Below are positions 12,351-20,460 of a stretch of DNA of 21,551 nt, one piece after another. Source of the DNA: a virus. The first letter of the stretch is position 1. Each line of letters begins with the position of its first letter. Location of the stretch: IMG/VR virus record IMGVR_UViG_3300003890_000024, positions 1 to 21,551 of that record. One strand, 5' to 3'. The notes beneath the pieces were generated by a model, which made no database searches, was not told the origin of the DNA, and worked only from the letters and a program-made list of their open reading frames with translations. The position numbers and the translations under genes are program-made.

Positions 12351-12902
12351 ATGACCACTACAATGGAATTTGTTGACAGCTATGGTCGTAAGTGGGATTT
12401 GAAATTGAATATGCTCATTGCAAATAGGATTGAACGAAGTGATTATAAGAGTATTGGTATTGATAAACCAGTAGAAATTCTTAATCTAAGTGATGACTTG
12501 TTGAGAGATATTATCACGAAGCCTAAATTGATGTTTGCGATTATCTGGACTATCGTGCAAGATCAGGTGAAGGAGAAATATATAGCTTGGCAAGCACTTT
12601 CTGATGCCGAGAAAAAATCAGCCAAATCCAAGAAATTGGATGTATGGCCTATTCCTCCAGAGAATGAAGAGGAAAGCCAAAATGAGTTTATCAGTGGAAT
12701 TGATGGGAAGACAATTGACGCTGCTAGGAATGCTTTGATCGAAAGTCTTGCGGATTTTTTCCAAGAGATGAAGAGCGTTTTGTACGAGTTGAAAAATCAG
12801 ATAGAGTTAGTGAGAGAATTGCTAGAGAAGCGGACTCCGAGGCTAAGGGAAAAGATGCGGGAAGAGATGGAGAGAGAACTGGACAAGTTTCTGCAAACCT
12901 AA
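12351..12902 (+). CDS. Tail assembly chaperone (G-like)
   Basis: 183 residues, no Cys, C-terminal half strongly helical and charged. The opening MEFVDSYGRKWDLKLNM (after MTTT) matches the 'F.D..GR.W.L.L' start typical of tail chaperones that precede tape measure genes. AGGGG (12341-12345) lies 5 bases before ATG 12351. The size and the out-of-frame partner downstream match lambda G and G-T. The short form would be the abundant chaperone that coats the tape measure; a minor -1 frameshift product would carry the second domain. Not part of the mature virion if it behaves like lambda gpG. Confidence 0.7.
   Translation: MTTTMEFVDSYGRKWDLKLNMLIANRIERSDYKSIGIDKPVEILNLSDDLLRDIITKPKLMFAIIWTIVQDQVKEKYIAWQALSDAEKKSAKSKKLDVWPIPPENEEESQNEFISGIDGKTIDAARNALIESLADFFQEMKSVLYELKNQIELVRELLEKRTPRLREKMREEMERELDKFLQT
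12755..12761 (+). promoter_or_regulatory. -1 ribosomal frameshift site T TTT TTC in the tail chaperone gene
   Basis: The heptamer is in phase (TTT Phe, TTC Phe) and is the only canonical X XXY YYZ site I found in the stretch where the -1 frame is open (12728-12902). Slipping would read CCA AGA GAT next and continue to 13213, giving a fused protein of about 287 residues, close to the 279 of lambda gpG-T. Frameshifting at this gene pair is well established across long-tailed phages. Confidence 0.65.
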
Positions 12903-12928
12903 GAAGAACGTGGAACACTGTATATTAT

Positions 12929-13213
12929 ATGTGCGGTCAAGTTGGATTGTCATTAGAAGATATGTGGAAAATGAGCTTAAGACAGTTGGTGTTTTATTGG
13001 GATGGTAGAATGAGTTGCATGTGGGACCACACAGCATCAGTTAATCATAGTTTATGGTCTTTGACCAAATTAGTGCACGATATGTTTAGTAAAAGAAAAA
13101 TGCCAAAATTGGACATATCTGATTTTCATCCAATGCTTGAAAAGAAGAAACGAGGTATCTCGATTGACGCGAAGAATATCGGGAAGCTGAAGAGTATCTT
13201 TAACATAAAGTGA
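12929..13213 (+). CDS. Second tail chaperone domain (T-like), expressed by -1 frameshift
   Basis: The visible ATG frame is 94 residues, but that ATG has no SD and the frame is open upstream to 12728, in the -1 register of the preceding gene. The sequence LSLEDMWKMSLRQLVFYWDG is the kind of helical, aromatic-containing domain found in the T portion of gpG-T proteins. It should therefore be read as the C-terminal part of the frameshift product, with the domain core from about 12929 on. It ends 8 bases before the tail completion gene. Confidence 0.65.
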   Translation: MCGQVGLSLEDMWKMSLRQLVFYWDGRMSCMWDHTASVNHSLWSLTKLVHDMFSKRKMPKLDISDFHPMLEKKKRGISIDAKNIGKLKSIFNIK

Positions 13214-13221
13214 GGTGATTT

Positions 13222-13797
13222 ATGCCATATATTGTAAGGTCATTGAGTGGCAGAAGAGTACAAACGAATCTAGGTAGGATTACTGGACGGTTCAAAATTC
13301 GTCCGCATATCAAAATAAATTTGTTGGATAGGAGCGTTATTCGTAGCAATTGGTCAGAGATAGCCTTTGGACCAGTAATGCATCTGGCATTATTGGTTAG
13401 AAAAATAGCCAGAGGAAGCATTAGAAGAAGAAAGAAAAAATATGGAAAACCATCTCCTCCAGGAACTCCGCCGTACTCAAGGAAACCTGGATTAACACCG
13501 CCGATGAAAATGATTTATGCGGTTCCCTATAAGTTTGGTACCGCTGCTATAGTTGGTATGGTTTACTTTCCAGGAAAAGGAAGTACAGATGTTCCAGTAC
13601 CTGGATTGCATGAACATGGTGGTATAACTAAAAGGCGTGCTCTTGTAGTTGTCGGGAAAACGAAGAAAGGAAAAGACAAGACTAAGCGTAAGTGGGTAAT
13701 GGCGAAATATCCTCCACGACCATTTATGGCACCTGCTTTGCTAAAGGCTAAAGCTGCATTCCAGCAAAGAGGAATTAAATTGAGAGGGGTTGCATAA
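13222..13797 (+). CDS. Minor tail / tail completion protein (HK97 gp10- or lambda Z-like)
   Basis: 191 residues, very basic (stretches RRRKKKYGK and KKGKDKTKRK). The C-terminal YPPRPFMAPALLKAK carries the 'RPFM.PAL' signature seen in HK97-gp10-like and phage virion morphogenesis proteins that complete the tail. The Pro-rich segment PSPPGTPPYSRKPG (about 77-90) also fits this family, where 'PGxPP..RTG' is common. GAGGTGAT precedes the ATG. These genes normally lie between connector and tube genes; here it lies just before the tape measure, a modest rearrangement. Confidence 0.65.
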   Translation: MPYIVRSLSGRRVQTNLGRITGRFKIRPHIKINLLDRSVIRSNWSEIAFGPVMHLALLVRKIARGSIRRRKKKYGKPSPPGTPPYSRKPGLTPPMKMIYAVPYKFGTAAIVGMVYFPGKGSTDVPVPGLHEHGGITKRRALVVVGKTKKGKDKTKRKWVMAKYPPRPFMAPALLKAKAAFQQRGIKLRGVA

Positions 13798-13807
13798 GGA
13801 GTTAGCT

Positions 13808-16800
13808 ATGCCTAGTGCAGCAGGTATTAAAGCTGGTAAAGCGTTTATAGTAATTGACGCAATGGATATGACTGCAAGAGCATTTGCAGGCATACGTAAA
13901 AATATTTATAGTCTTGGTAGTACGATGAGTTCGGTTGGGCAATCTATTGCAGTGACTTCTGCACTAATGTTCAGTCCGTTCTCAATTGGAATGCGCAAAT
14001 TTGCAGAGTTTGATGATGCACTACGTAAGTTGGTAGGTAAGTCTACTGGTAAAGTTAAAGATTTGTTGGATATGGAACGTACTGCTCTGATATTGTCGAA
14101 AAATATGGGATTTGGTATTAAAGAAATAGTTGACACTGCTAGAACATTGGTTGAAGGTGGGTTGGAAGGAGATGCATTAAAGAAAGTACTTCCGCAAGTG
14201 TTGCTTTTGGCAAAAGCTGCTGGTGATGCATCGGATCAAATTACAGATTTACGGCATGCAGCAGGAGCAGTTACTGGTATTTTGAATGCATATAGAATGG
14301 ATGTGAGTAGTGCGGCAAGGGTCGTGGATATTTTGGCTAAAGTAGTGAATAAGACCAATATAAATATGGAAGATTTGAATGTGATAGTTGGCTATGCTGC
14401 AACAGTTGCCGCAGAATATCGAGTTAGTCTTGAAGAGTTGATGGCTGTTATGGGCGTATTTCGTGATGTGAATATGGATGCATCAGTAGCTGCCACTGCT
14501 TTCAGGAATATTTTGCTGTATAGTACTAGTAAGTCTGAACTCGATAAATTTAATGAGAAATTAGCCGAATTAACCGGAAAGGTTATTGAGTTTACTGATG
14601 CAAGTGGTAAACTAAAAAGTCCTATTGTGTTTTTGACAGCTATTGGTGAAGTTCTTAAGACAATTGATGATGAAACAGTTAGAGGAGAACTGTTGAGTAA
14701 TTTGTTTGGTACTCGATCTACAGTGCCATCTATGCAGATCGTAAAAAATATTGATAGACTGAGTGAACTGATTGTAGAATTGAGAAATTCTAGTGGTACA
14801 GCAACTAAGATGGCTCAGTTTATGGAGTCTGGTTTTGGTGGTAAATTAAGGAAATTGCTTGGGCAGTTGTCTAGCTTGGTATCTTCTTTCAAAGTCTTGT
14901 CTCCAACATTTGATATGTTCATCATGTTGATTGGCAAGGCTATAACATGGGTGGAGAAGTTTATCTATAAAAACAGGGATTTGGTAAATGTGATTGTACA
15001 ATTAATTGCAATGTCTGGTGTTTTCGGAATTGGGATGATCGTTGTTGGAAAAATCTTGAGGATGGTTGGTATGATTATGACTCCAGTTGCTTATGCACTA
15101 GTGATGTTCAGTAGGACGATTAGCTTTTTATCTCATAGTGCGGTACCGCAAGCAGTGAAGTCATTGAATAGGTTGGGTTCAATGTATTTATTCTTATACC
15201 GTTGGTCGCGTTCGTTAGTTAGGGCCACAGGATCTTTGTCATCATCAATAGTCAAATTGTGGCTAAACGCAACAAATGAAGCACTATCAAATTGGGGAGT
15301 TTTTACTTCGTCTGTAACTAAGAAGGTTAGTCTTGCTTTCAAAGAAGTTGAGGGAGTTGTACAGAAAACGTTTATTGGATGGTCAAGAGTGTTTAGTGGC
15401 AAAATCTTTTCAAATAAATCTATGATAAGACCTATTATTGATCTCAATAAGATGCTAATGAGCACTGGTCATTATAAGGCATTAGCAAATGAATTGAATA
15501 ATATACTTAAAACTTTTAGTAAAATAGATGTGTTATTTACGAACTTGTATCCTAAACGCCCATTTGCAGAAAAAGCAGCCGCTAATTTTCTAGGTGCATT
15601 TGAAAAACATTTGAAATTGGGAATGAAAAACTTACCATTGCGTACTCATCGTTTTGCCAACTTCTTATTTGATAACATATTCAAAATTAGAAATTATGGT
15701 ACTGAAAGATTTGTTAACGACTTTTTGAGTAAGGCACTTAATCATAGTTTGTTAAGAGTCTATAAAGTGGGTACTCGAACTGTTGTGAGACAAGCAAGAA
15801 GTATTCAAAGATATGTAGAAGTACTGGGAGGAGCATTTAAGGCTTTTATTCAAGATTATCAATTAGTAGAATATACAGCTAAAAAAGTTGGTAAGAGGAT
15901 TTTAGTATCAGGTTTAAGATATAGCCATGATGTAGCAAGACTAATTGGAAGTAATCAAAGATTGGTTAGTGTGACAATATTCGGTGTCACACAGTCTGCA
16001 CTTGTTTCTGCTAATGCAGTACAACGTTTATTGAACAGTACAAATAAACCGTTCATGCTGTGGTTGAGATCAACTATGCTCGTAGCAAAACAAGTTGGAT
16101 ATTTGAGGTTCGGCTTAACTGCAATGTTTGGGGCATTAAGAAATTTATTGAATATGGACGTATCAACCTTTTTTGGCGGTATTATGTCATTTTTATGGAC
16201 AATCGCTGGAATTATTATGGCTCCAATCACAGAAGGTGCCAAATTAGTTTGGGATTTAATTAAAAAAGGATGGAATGGTGCATTGGAACTCACTGCAAAA
16301 TTATTTAATTATATTGCTGCTGATCCGATTGGACTGTTGATAAAAGGCATTACGGCAATTGTAGCTGCTTTAATGGTAGTGGTGACTTTAACGGTAATTG
16401 GTGCAGCAGCATGGGGAATTTTGAAAGCAATTGTTATTAAAACGATGGGGATCATAGCTTCATCACTAGCAAGTGTTCCGATATTGTTTGAAAAGATGAT
16501 TGAAGGTGCCTTGCGATTGGGCAAAAGACTAACTACTTTATATTCTACAGTGCATGAGTATGTAAAAGTGGCAATGGATGCCAACAGGTTTGATCTTGCT
16601 GCAAGGTTGATCTCTACAGCAATGAAGATTGCATTTCTTGAAATACGTAATGAAGCATTAGTAACGTTCAGAGGATTTGCTGCTGGGTTCATTGCAACTA
16701 TAATGCTTGTTAAAGAATTGACTAATAAACTAATGAAAATGGGTAGTGTTCTCGTCAAGATTGGTCGTGTAGCCGGATGGCTAATTCCTGATAGTATGGG

Positions 16801-17470
16801 TGGTGGGATGATAAGGCTATTCAATGCTGTTAGTGGATGGTTCCAAGAAACTACGGAAGATACAATAGATAGTCTCAGTGAACGATGGATGAAATTGAAA
16901 CAGCAAGCTGAGAAAGATTTGGCAGCAGGTGACGTTAGGAGAATACAAGAACTTGAAGATGCATATACTGAATTACATAATGTCAAAATGCAAATTCGTG
17001 TGGCAACTGGAAGAAATCCGGAGCTTGAGAAATTAGAACAAGATTTGGCGCTTGGGCTAAATAATGCTGCATCTGAAGGTGTGTATTCTGGGATGCGAGA
17101 TGGTGCTAGACGTGCTATGAGGAGTGAAGTAATTCCTGGATGGAAAGAACTGCCTGAAGAAATTGGTGGTGGAAGAGTTTGGGTCGGTCCTGGTAAAGAA
17201 GCAGCAGTTGCAGAAGCTCGAAGAAAACTAGCAATAGAAGCTAGAAATGCAATCAGACCTGCCCCAAAAACACTTACGTTTGAAAAGATAGATGTTATTA
17301 AGGCAGCAGAAAAATATTCTTCTGAAGCATTTAGATCATTCTATGAGAATATGCTGGTTGAAAAAGATCCAACTGTTGAAAGGTTGGATGTAATTAGTGA
17401 CCATTTAAGAGCAGTTCCTAAGATGGCTGAAGACATAGGTGAAATACGAAGAAGCTTAACTGAAGATTAG
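13808..17470 (+). CDS. Tail tape measure protein (TP901-1 type)
   Basis: 1220 residues. It sets tail length and is ejected during infection. The first 350 residues match the PhageMin_Tail/TP901 core: FAEFDDALRKLVG, then GFGIKEIVDTARTLVEGG, the MDLNVIVGYAATVAAEYRVSLEEL-type region (about 195-218) and VAATAFRNILL. Hydrophobic membrane-like stretches occur at about 395-440, 785-805 and 840-885, as expected for a protein that inserts in the host membrane; the C-terminal 250 residues are helical and charged. ATG 13808 is chosen over TTG 13790 because AAGGAG (13796-13801) is 6 bases before it. At the usual 1.5 angstroms per residue the tail would be roughly 180 nm (inference). Confidence 0.9.
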   Translation: MPSAAGIKAGKAFIVIDAMDMTARAFAGIRKNIYSLGSTMSSVGQSIAVTSALMFSPFSIGMRKFAEFDDALRKLVGKSTGKVKDLLDMERTALILSKNMGFGIKEIVDTARTLVEGGLEGDALKKVLPQVLLLAKAAGDASDQITDLRHAAGAVTGILNAYRMDVSSAARVVDILAKVVNKTNINMEDLNVIVGYAATVAAEYRVSLEELMAVMGVFRDVNMDASVAATAFRNILLYSTSKSELDKFNEKLAELTGKVIEFTDASGKLKSPIVFLTAIGEVLKTIDDETVRGELLSNLFGTRSTVPSMQIVKNIDRLSELIVELRNSSGTATKMAQFMESGFGGKLRKLLGQLSSLVSSFKVLSPTFDMFIMLIGKAITWVEKFIYKNRDLVNVIVQLIAMSGVFGIGMIVVGKILRMVGMIMTPVAYALVMFSRTISFLSHSAVPQAVKSLNRLGSMYLFLYRWSRSLVRATGSLSSSIVKLWLNATNEALSNWGVFTSSVTKKVSLAFKEVEGVVQKTFIGWSRVFSGKIFSNKSMIRPIIDLNKMLMSTGHYKALANELNNILKTFSKIDVLFTNLYPKRPFAEKAAANFLGAFEKHLKLGMKNLPLRTHRFANFLFDNIFKIRNYGTERFVNDFLSKALNHSLLRVYKVGTRTVVRQARSIQRYVEVLGGAFKAFIQDYQLVEYTAKKVGKRILVSGLRYSHDVARLIGSNQRLVSVTIFGVTQSALVSANAVQRLLNSTNKPFMLWLRSTMLVAKQVGYLRFGLTAMFGALRNLLNMDVSTFFGGIMSFLWTIAGIIMAPITEGAKLVWDLIKKGWNGALELTAKLFNYIAADPIGLLIKGITAIVAALMVVVTLTVIGAAAWGILKAIVIKTMGIIASSLASVPILFEKMIEGALRLGKRLTTLYSTVHEYVKVAMDANRFDLAARLISTAMKIAFLEIRNEALVTFRGFAAGFIATIMLVKELTNKLMKMGSVLVKIGRVAGWLIPDSMGGGMIRLFNAVSGWFQETTEDTIDSLSERWMKLKQQAEKDLAAGDVRRIQELEDAYTELHNVKMQIRVATGRNPELEKLEQDLALGLNNAASEGVYSGMRDGARRAMRSEVIPGWKELPEEIGGGRVWVGPGKEAAVAEARRKLAIEARNAIRPAPKTLTFEKIDVIKAAEKYSSEAFRSFYENMLVEKDPTVERLDVISDHLRAVPKMAEDIGEIRRSLTED

Positions 17471-17496
17471 TATGAAGATTAGGGTGAGGACAAGTC

Positions 17497-18417
17497 ATGC
17501 CAAAAATTCTTGGTTTACAAGATGGTGGTGTAGAAGGTTCAAGAGGACTTGTAGTAAAAGATAAATTCTGGAGGCAATCAATTCAATTTACTGAAACGTA
17601 TGTTATTTTGGCGGACGATTTAACTCAGAGTGAAGAAGTCATACTATCAACAACGGGACTACCATCAATTGGGGATGTGGTTGGCGGGGCAATATGCATA
17701 AATAAAAATGCACGAGATATTGGAACCGTAATTCACCCAGTAACAAAAGTACCAACTGCATTATGGGAAGTCACTATAGAATGCAGTTCTGAACTTGATA
17801 CAAATGCTGCAAACGAAGCTCAACAGGATGATGCAACTGAGTTTAGGAAAAGAGAAAGATGGACAAAAGAAGTTATTGAGGAAGTTCGTGGATATGATGC
17901 CTTAGGAAACAAAGTCCAAACACCAACATTTGAACCAATTGAATTCAGTGTACCAAGAACAGTTCCAGTTCTTGAAATTACTAGGTATGAAAGACCACCA
18001 GTTGACCCAATGATTCTATTGAATTATGTTAATAAGGTGAATAAAACAACATTTCGCGGTGCTCCGAAAGGTTGTGCATTGATGGATTCGATTGAGTTTG
18101 AAGAGGAATGGATTAAGAATACTTTGTATATTCGAGCAACTTATGTGATCAAGTTCAAAATCGAACTGGATGCAAATGGTGAAATAAGAAATGTGGAGGG
18201 ATGGAATCTTCCAATATTAGCAGAAAGTCATTTTTATTATCCTCCAACTGTACCATTAAAAGAGCGATCAATAAAAACAAGGGAAAGATTTGCAGATAAG
18301 TCGGGCGCTACAATAAAAATGCCGATAACTAAGGAAGGATATAGAAATTTAGGGCCTCCTCAGTATTTGGATTTCAAACGATATGGCTATGCGAATTTCA
18401 ACGCTCTGAATCTGTAA
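17497..18417 (+). CDS. Putative tail-tip / distal tail protein, family unknown
   Basis: 306 residues, soluble, no membrane segment. Beta-rich ends surround an acidic helical middle (about 105-135, DDATEFRKRERWTKEV). A C-terminal region contains GWNLPILAESHFYYPP (about 241-256), then basic KERSIKTRERFADKS. The stretch TTFRGAPKGCALMDSIEFEEEW (recognisable around 190-211) looks like a conserved core but I cannot name a family. GAGG lies 10 bases before the ATG. Lying directly after the tape measure, where distal tail genes normally are, it is probably a tail-tip component; this is contextual. Confidence 0.6.
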   Translation: MPKILGLQDGGVEGSRGLVVKDKFWRQSIQFTETYVILADDLTQSEEVILSTTGLPSIGDVVGGAICINKNARDIGTVIHPVTKVPTALWEVTIECSSELDTNAANEAQQDDATEFRKRERWTKEVIEEVRGYDALGNKVQTPTFEPIEFSVPRTVPVLEITRYERPPVDPMILLNYVNKVNKTTFRGAPKGCALMDSIEFEEEWIKNTLYIRATYVIKFKIELDANGEIRNVEGWNLPILAESHFYYPPTVPLKERSIKTRERFADKSGATIKMPITKEGYRNLGPPQYLDFKRYGYANFNALNL

Positions 18418-18436
18418 TAATCAAGGGATAGAAGAA

Positions 18437-20407
18437 ATGGCTTTCTTCTCCAGAAAAGAAAAGCGTGAGCTTAAAAAGCTTAGTAGAATTCAACGCACTG
18501 GTAGTACTGGTGTGTTTAGTGGTGATATTGAAGAGGTACGTAGTGGAAACATTTCTTATATAGCATTCACGCTTACTTCAATAAATGCTGCAAGTATTCA
18601 AAATAATAAGGTTGTTCTATCTAATGGCATCTGCACTGTTTGGAAAAGAAAGGCAGAAATTGATGATGGATATTCCGGTCTTCCAGACGAGAAAGCAGCA
18701 GGTACTGAGTTAGTCCCAGATCGTTATGATAATGGAAAGTGCTTCAAAATAAGGGCGTGGAATGCATCAAAGGAAACAATTCCAGCTTGTACATATGTAA
18801 AGGTTGCACAGGATGTTAGTGGTGATTTGTATATAATCGAGGTGTTTGCAACTCAATCCACAACAACTTCTACAACAAAACCATGCAGCAGCAAGAGGTG
18901 TAAGTGGATATGGAATTCGAGTACCAATAAATGGGCGCTGGATAAAAATGAATGCACTACTACTAGCACGTCAACATCAACATCAACTACAAGTAGTGGA
19001 AGTACTACAACAACCGAATATTGCGGCTGCCCAACTACAACAACAAAACCTCCAAAGTGTGAATGTACTTATCCAGATTTTTGTTGTGATAATGGTGAGT
19101 GCGGCCCAACTGAATCTGAAATCTGTACTTATACCAGGTGTTCTAGGAACCCACCAAAGTCAAAAGTAAATTGCAACACAACAACTAGTTCAACAACTAC
19201 TTCGACAAGTACAAGTGAAACCACAACAACTAGCGAACCGACAACCACTCTTGAGCCTACTACAACTTTAGAACCAACAACCACTATTGAACCGACTACA
19301 ACTACGAGTGAACCTACCACAACAAGTAGTGAGCCGACAACTACTACTGATGATGGTACTGAATGTGGTCAATGTGGTTGGAGGTTTAATGCACTAGGTA
19401 GTGTAGAGAATCAATTTAATAATTGTAGAGATGGTTGTTCTTGTCCTTTAGCACATAATGGGAACCCATGTTCAGAAATAGTATTAAATTGTGTAAGACC
19501 TTCAACATCAACTTCACCGTCTCCTTCTTGTAATTATGATTGTAGGTATATATGTGATCCTGCAAGTGGGTGGATACTAGTACAATCCGGTTGTTCGACT
19601 GGATGTGGATGTAAGCCACCAACTGAAGATTGTAGTGAATGTGGTAGCGAAACTTATGTTCATTGTTCATCAATATCTGATGGTGGTGGCGACGGTTCAA
19701 CAACTACTAGTGAAACCACTACAACTAGCGAACCAACAACTACTCTAGAACCTACTACAACTTTAGAACCAACAACCACATCATCATCGACAACTAGTAC
19801 AACTCCAGAATGTCAGGATAAAAAATGTGTTTGGAAATGCAATAATGGTGAGTGGGAGCTAAAGTCGAATCAATGCCCTGAAAATTGTGATTGCTATCAA
19901 CCTAATGAAGGATGTGTTGGAGATTGCACAACCGCCAAAACTGATTGTTTACCTGGTCCAACAACAACAAGTTCATCTACAACTAGTACTACGTGGGCAT
20001 GTTATCAATATAAGTGTGTACCAGTTAATCAACATACTGATCAGGGATGGCTTTATTTTGATGGAATAGCCTGTAGAAGTGTGGCACAGCCACCGTACGG
20101 ATCTTGTGAAGAATTAGGGTGCGGTAATGCTGGTGGTACCTTATGTAGATTTTGTAATGACCCATGTCCAATACCACGTGATATTTTTATTGATAATTTG
20201 TTACAGTATGATCCTAATACAGGTTATACAGGTATACCATGTCGTATACCTCCACCATGTGAACAAACAACTAGTACAACTACTGAATCAACTAGTACAT
20301 CAACTGAACCACCAACCACTGAACCGCCAACTACTCAACCACCAACTACTCAACCACCAACTACTCAACCACCAACTACTCAACCACCATCAACATCAAC
20401 AAGTTAA
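18437..20407 (+). CDS. Large Cys-rich, Thr-rich (mucin-like) modular virion protein
   Basis: 656 residues. Residues 1-140 form a globular domain ending AWNASKETIPACTYVKVAQD...GDLYIIEVF, probably the virion attachment part. The rest alternates Cys-rich modules (about 150-173, 196-246, 310-352, 365-410, 459-504, 522-608) with Thr-rich linkers: TTTLEP/TTTSEP units (261-305, 426-455) and TTQPP units (about 620-652). Four modules share the pattern C-x(2-4)-C-x-[WY]-x-[CWF]; three keep a later W-x-L and three end C-x3-C-x-C. Even spacing of Cys suggests disulfide-bonded knots. There is no signal peptide, so it is likely a virion protein, perhaps a fibre that binds the host surface. AAGGGA is 9 bases before the ATG. 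The next gene is a glycosyltransferase, hinting that the linkers are glycosylated. Confidence 0.75.
   Translation: MAFFSRKEKRELKKLSRIQRTGSTGVFSGDIEEVRSGNISYIAFTLTSINAASIQNNKVVLSNGICTVWKRKAEIDDGYSGLPDEKAAGTELVPDRYDNGKCFKIRAWNASKETIPACTYVKVAQDVSGDLYIIEVFATQSTTTSTTKPCSSKRCKWIWNSSTNKWALDKNECTTTSTSTSTSTTSSGSTTTTEYCGCPTTTTKPPKCECTYPDFCCDNGECGPTESEICTYTRCSRNPPKSKVNCNTTTSSTTTSTSTSETTTTSEPTTTLEPTTTLEPTTTIEPTTTTSEPTTTSSEPTTTTDDGTECGQCGWRFNALGSVENQFNNCRDGCSCPLAHNGNPCSEIVLNCVRPSTSTSPSPSCNYDCRYICDPASGWILVQSGCSTGCGCKPPTEDCSECGSETYVHCSSISDGGGDGSTTTSETTTTSEPTTTLEPTTTLEPTTTSSSTTSTTPECQDKKCVWKCNNGEWELKSNQCPENCDCYQPNEGCVGDCTTAKTDCLPGPTTTSSSTTSTTWACYQYKCVPVNQHTDQGWLYFDGIACRSVAQPPYGSCEELGCGNAGGTLCRFCNDPCPIPRDIFIDNLLQYDPNTGYTGIPCRIPPPCEQTTSTTTESTSTSTEPPTTEPPTTQPPTTQPPTTQPPTTQPPSTSTS
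19210..19350 (+). repeat. Degenerate tandem repeat coding TTTLEP/TTTSEP units
   Basis: About six imperfect copies of an 18-base unit coding Thr-Thr-Thr-x-Glu-Pro in the Cys/Thr-rich gene. A shorter second block lies at about 19700-19790. Synonymous differences between copies show that selection acts on the protein pattern rather than on recent DNA duplication. Confidence 0.6.
20315..20389 (+). repeat. Five tandem copies of a 15-base unit coding TTQPP/TTEPP
   Basis: Four identical copies of ACTACTCAACCACCA (20330-20389) are preceded by one diverged copy (20315-20329). Unlike the other Thr-rich blocks these are identical at DNA level, so recent slippage or recombination is likely and copy number may vary between relatives. 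They form the C-terminal Pro/Thr tail of the protein. Confidence 0.8.
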
Positions 20408-20460
20408 TAATTGGTATTGAAAGATATGACGAAACATATGAACAAAATAAGGAGATGACG

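Noticed and set aside
12847-12853. GGGAAAA, lambda-like slippery word near the end of the first chaperone gene
   Set aside because: It is out of phase with the codons (zero frame reads AGG GAA AAG), so it cannot act as an X XXY YYZ site here.
15969-15992. 8-bp inverted repeat GTGTGACA/TGTCACAC in the tape measure gene
   Set aside because: Several 8-bp stems with short loops are expected by chance in a window this long.
16309-16986. 225-codon open frame on the minus strand, and other minus-strand frames (for example 7438-8004, 6921-7337)
   Set aside because: They lie wholly inside the tape measure and capsid genes, have no SD or promoter and look like frame shadows with low-quality composition.
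19210-20389. Regular repeats that could suggest a CRISPR array
   Set aside because: The repeats are contiguous, short and in frame as Thr/Pro/Glu linkers, with no unique spacers of constant length.
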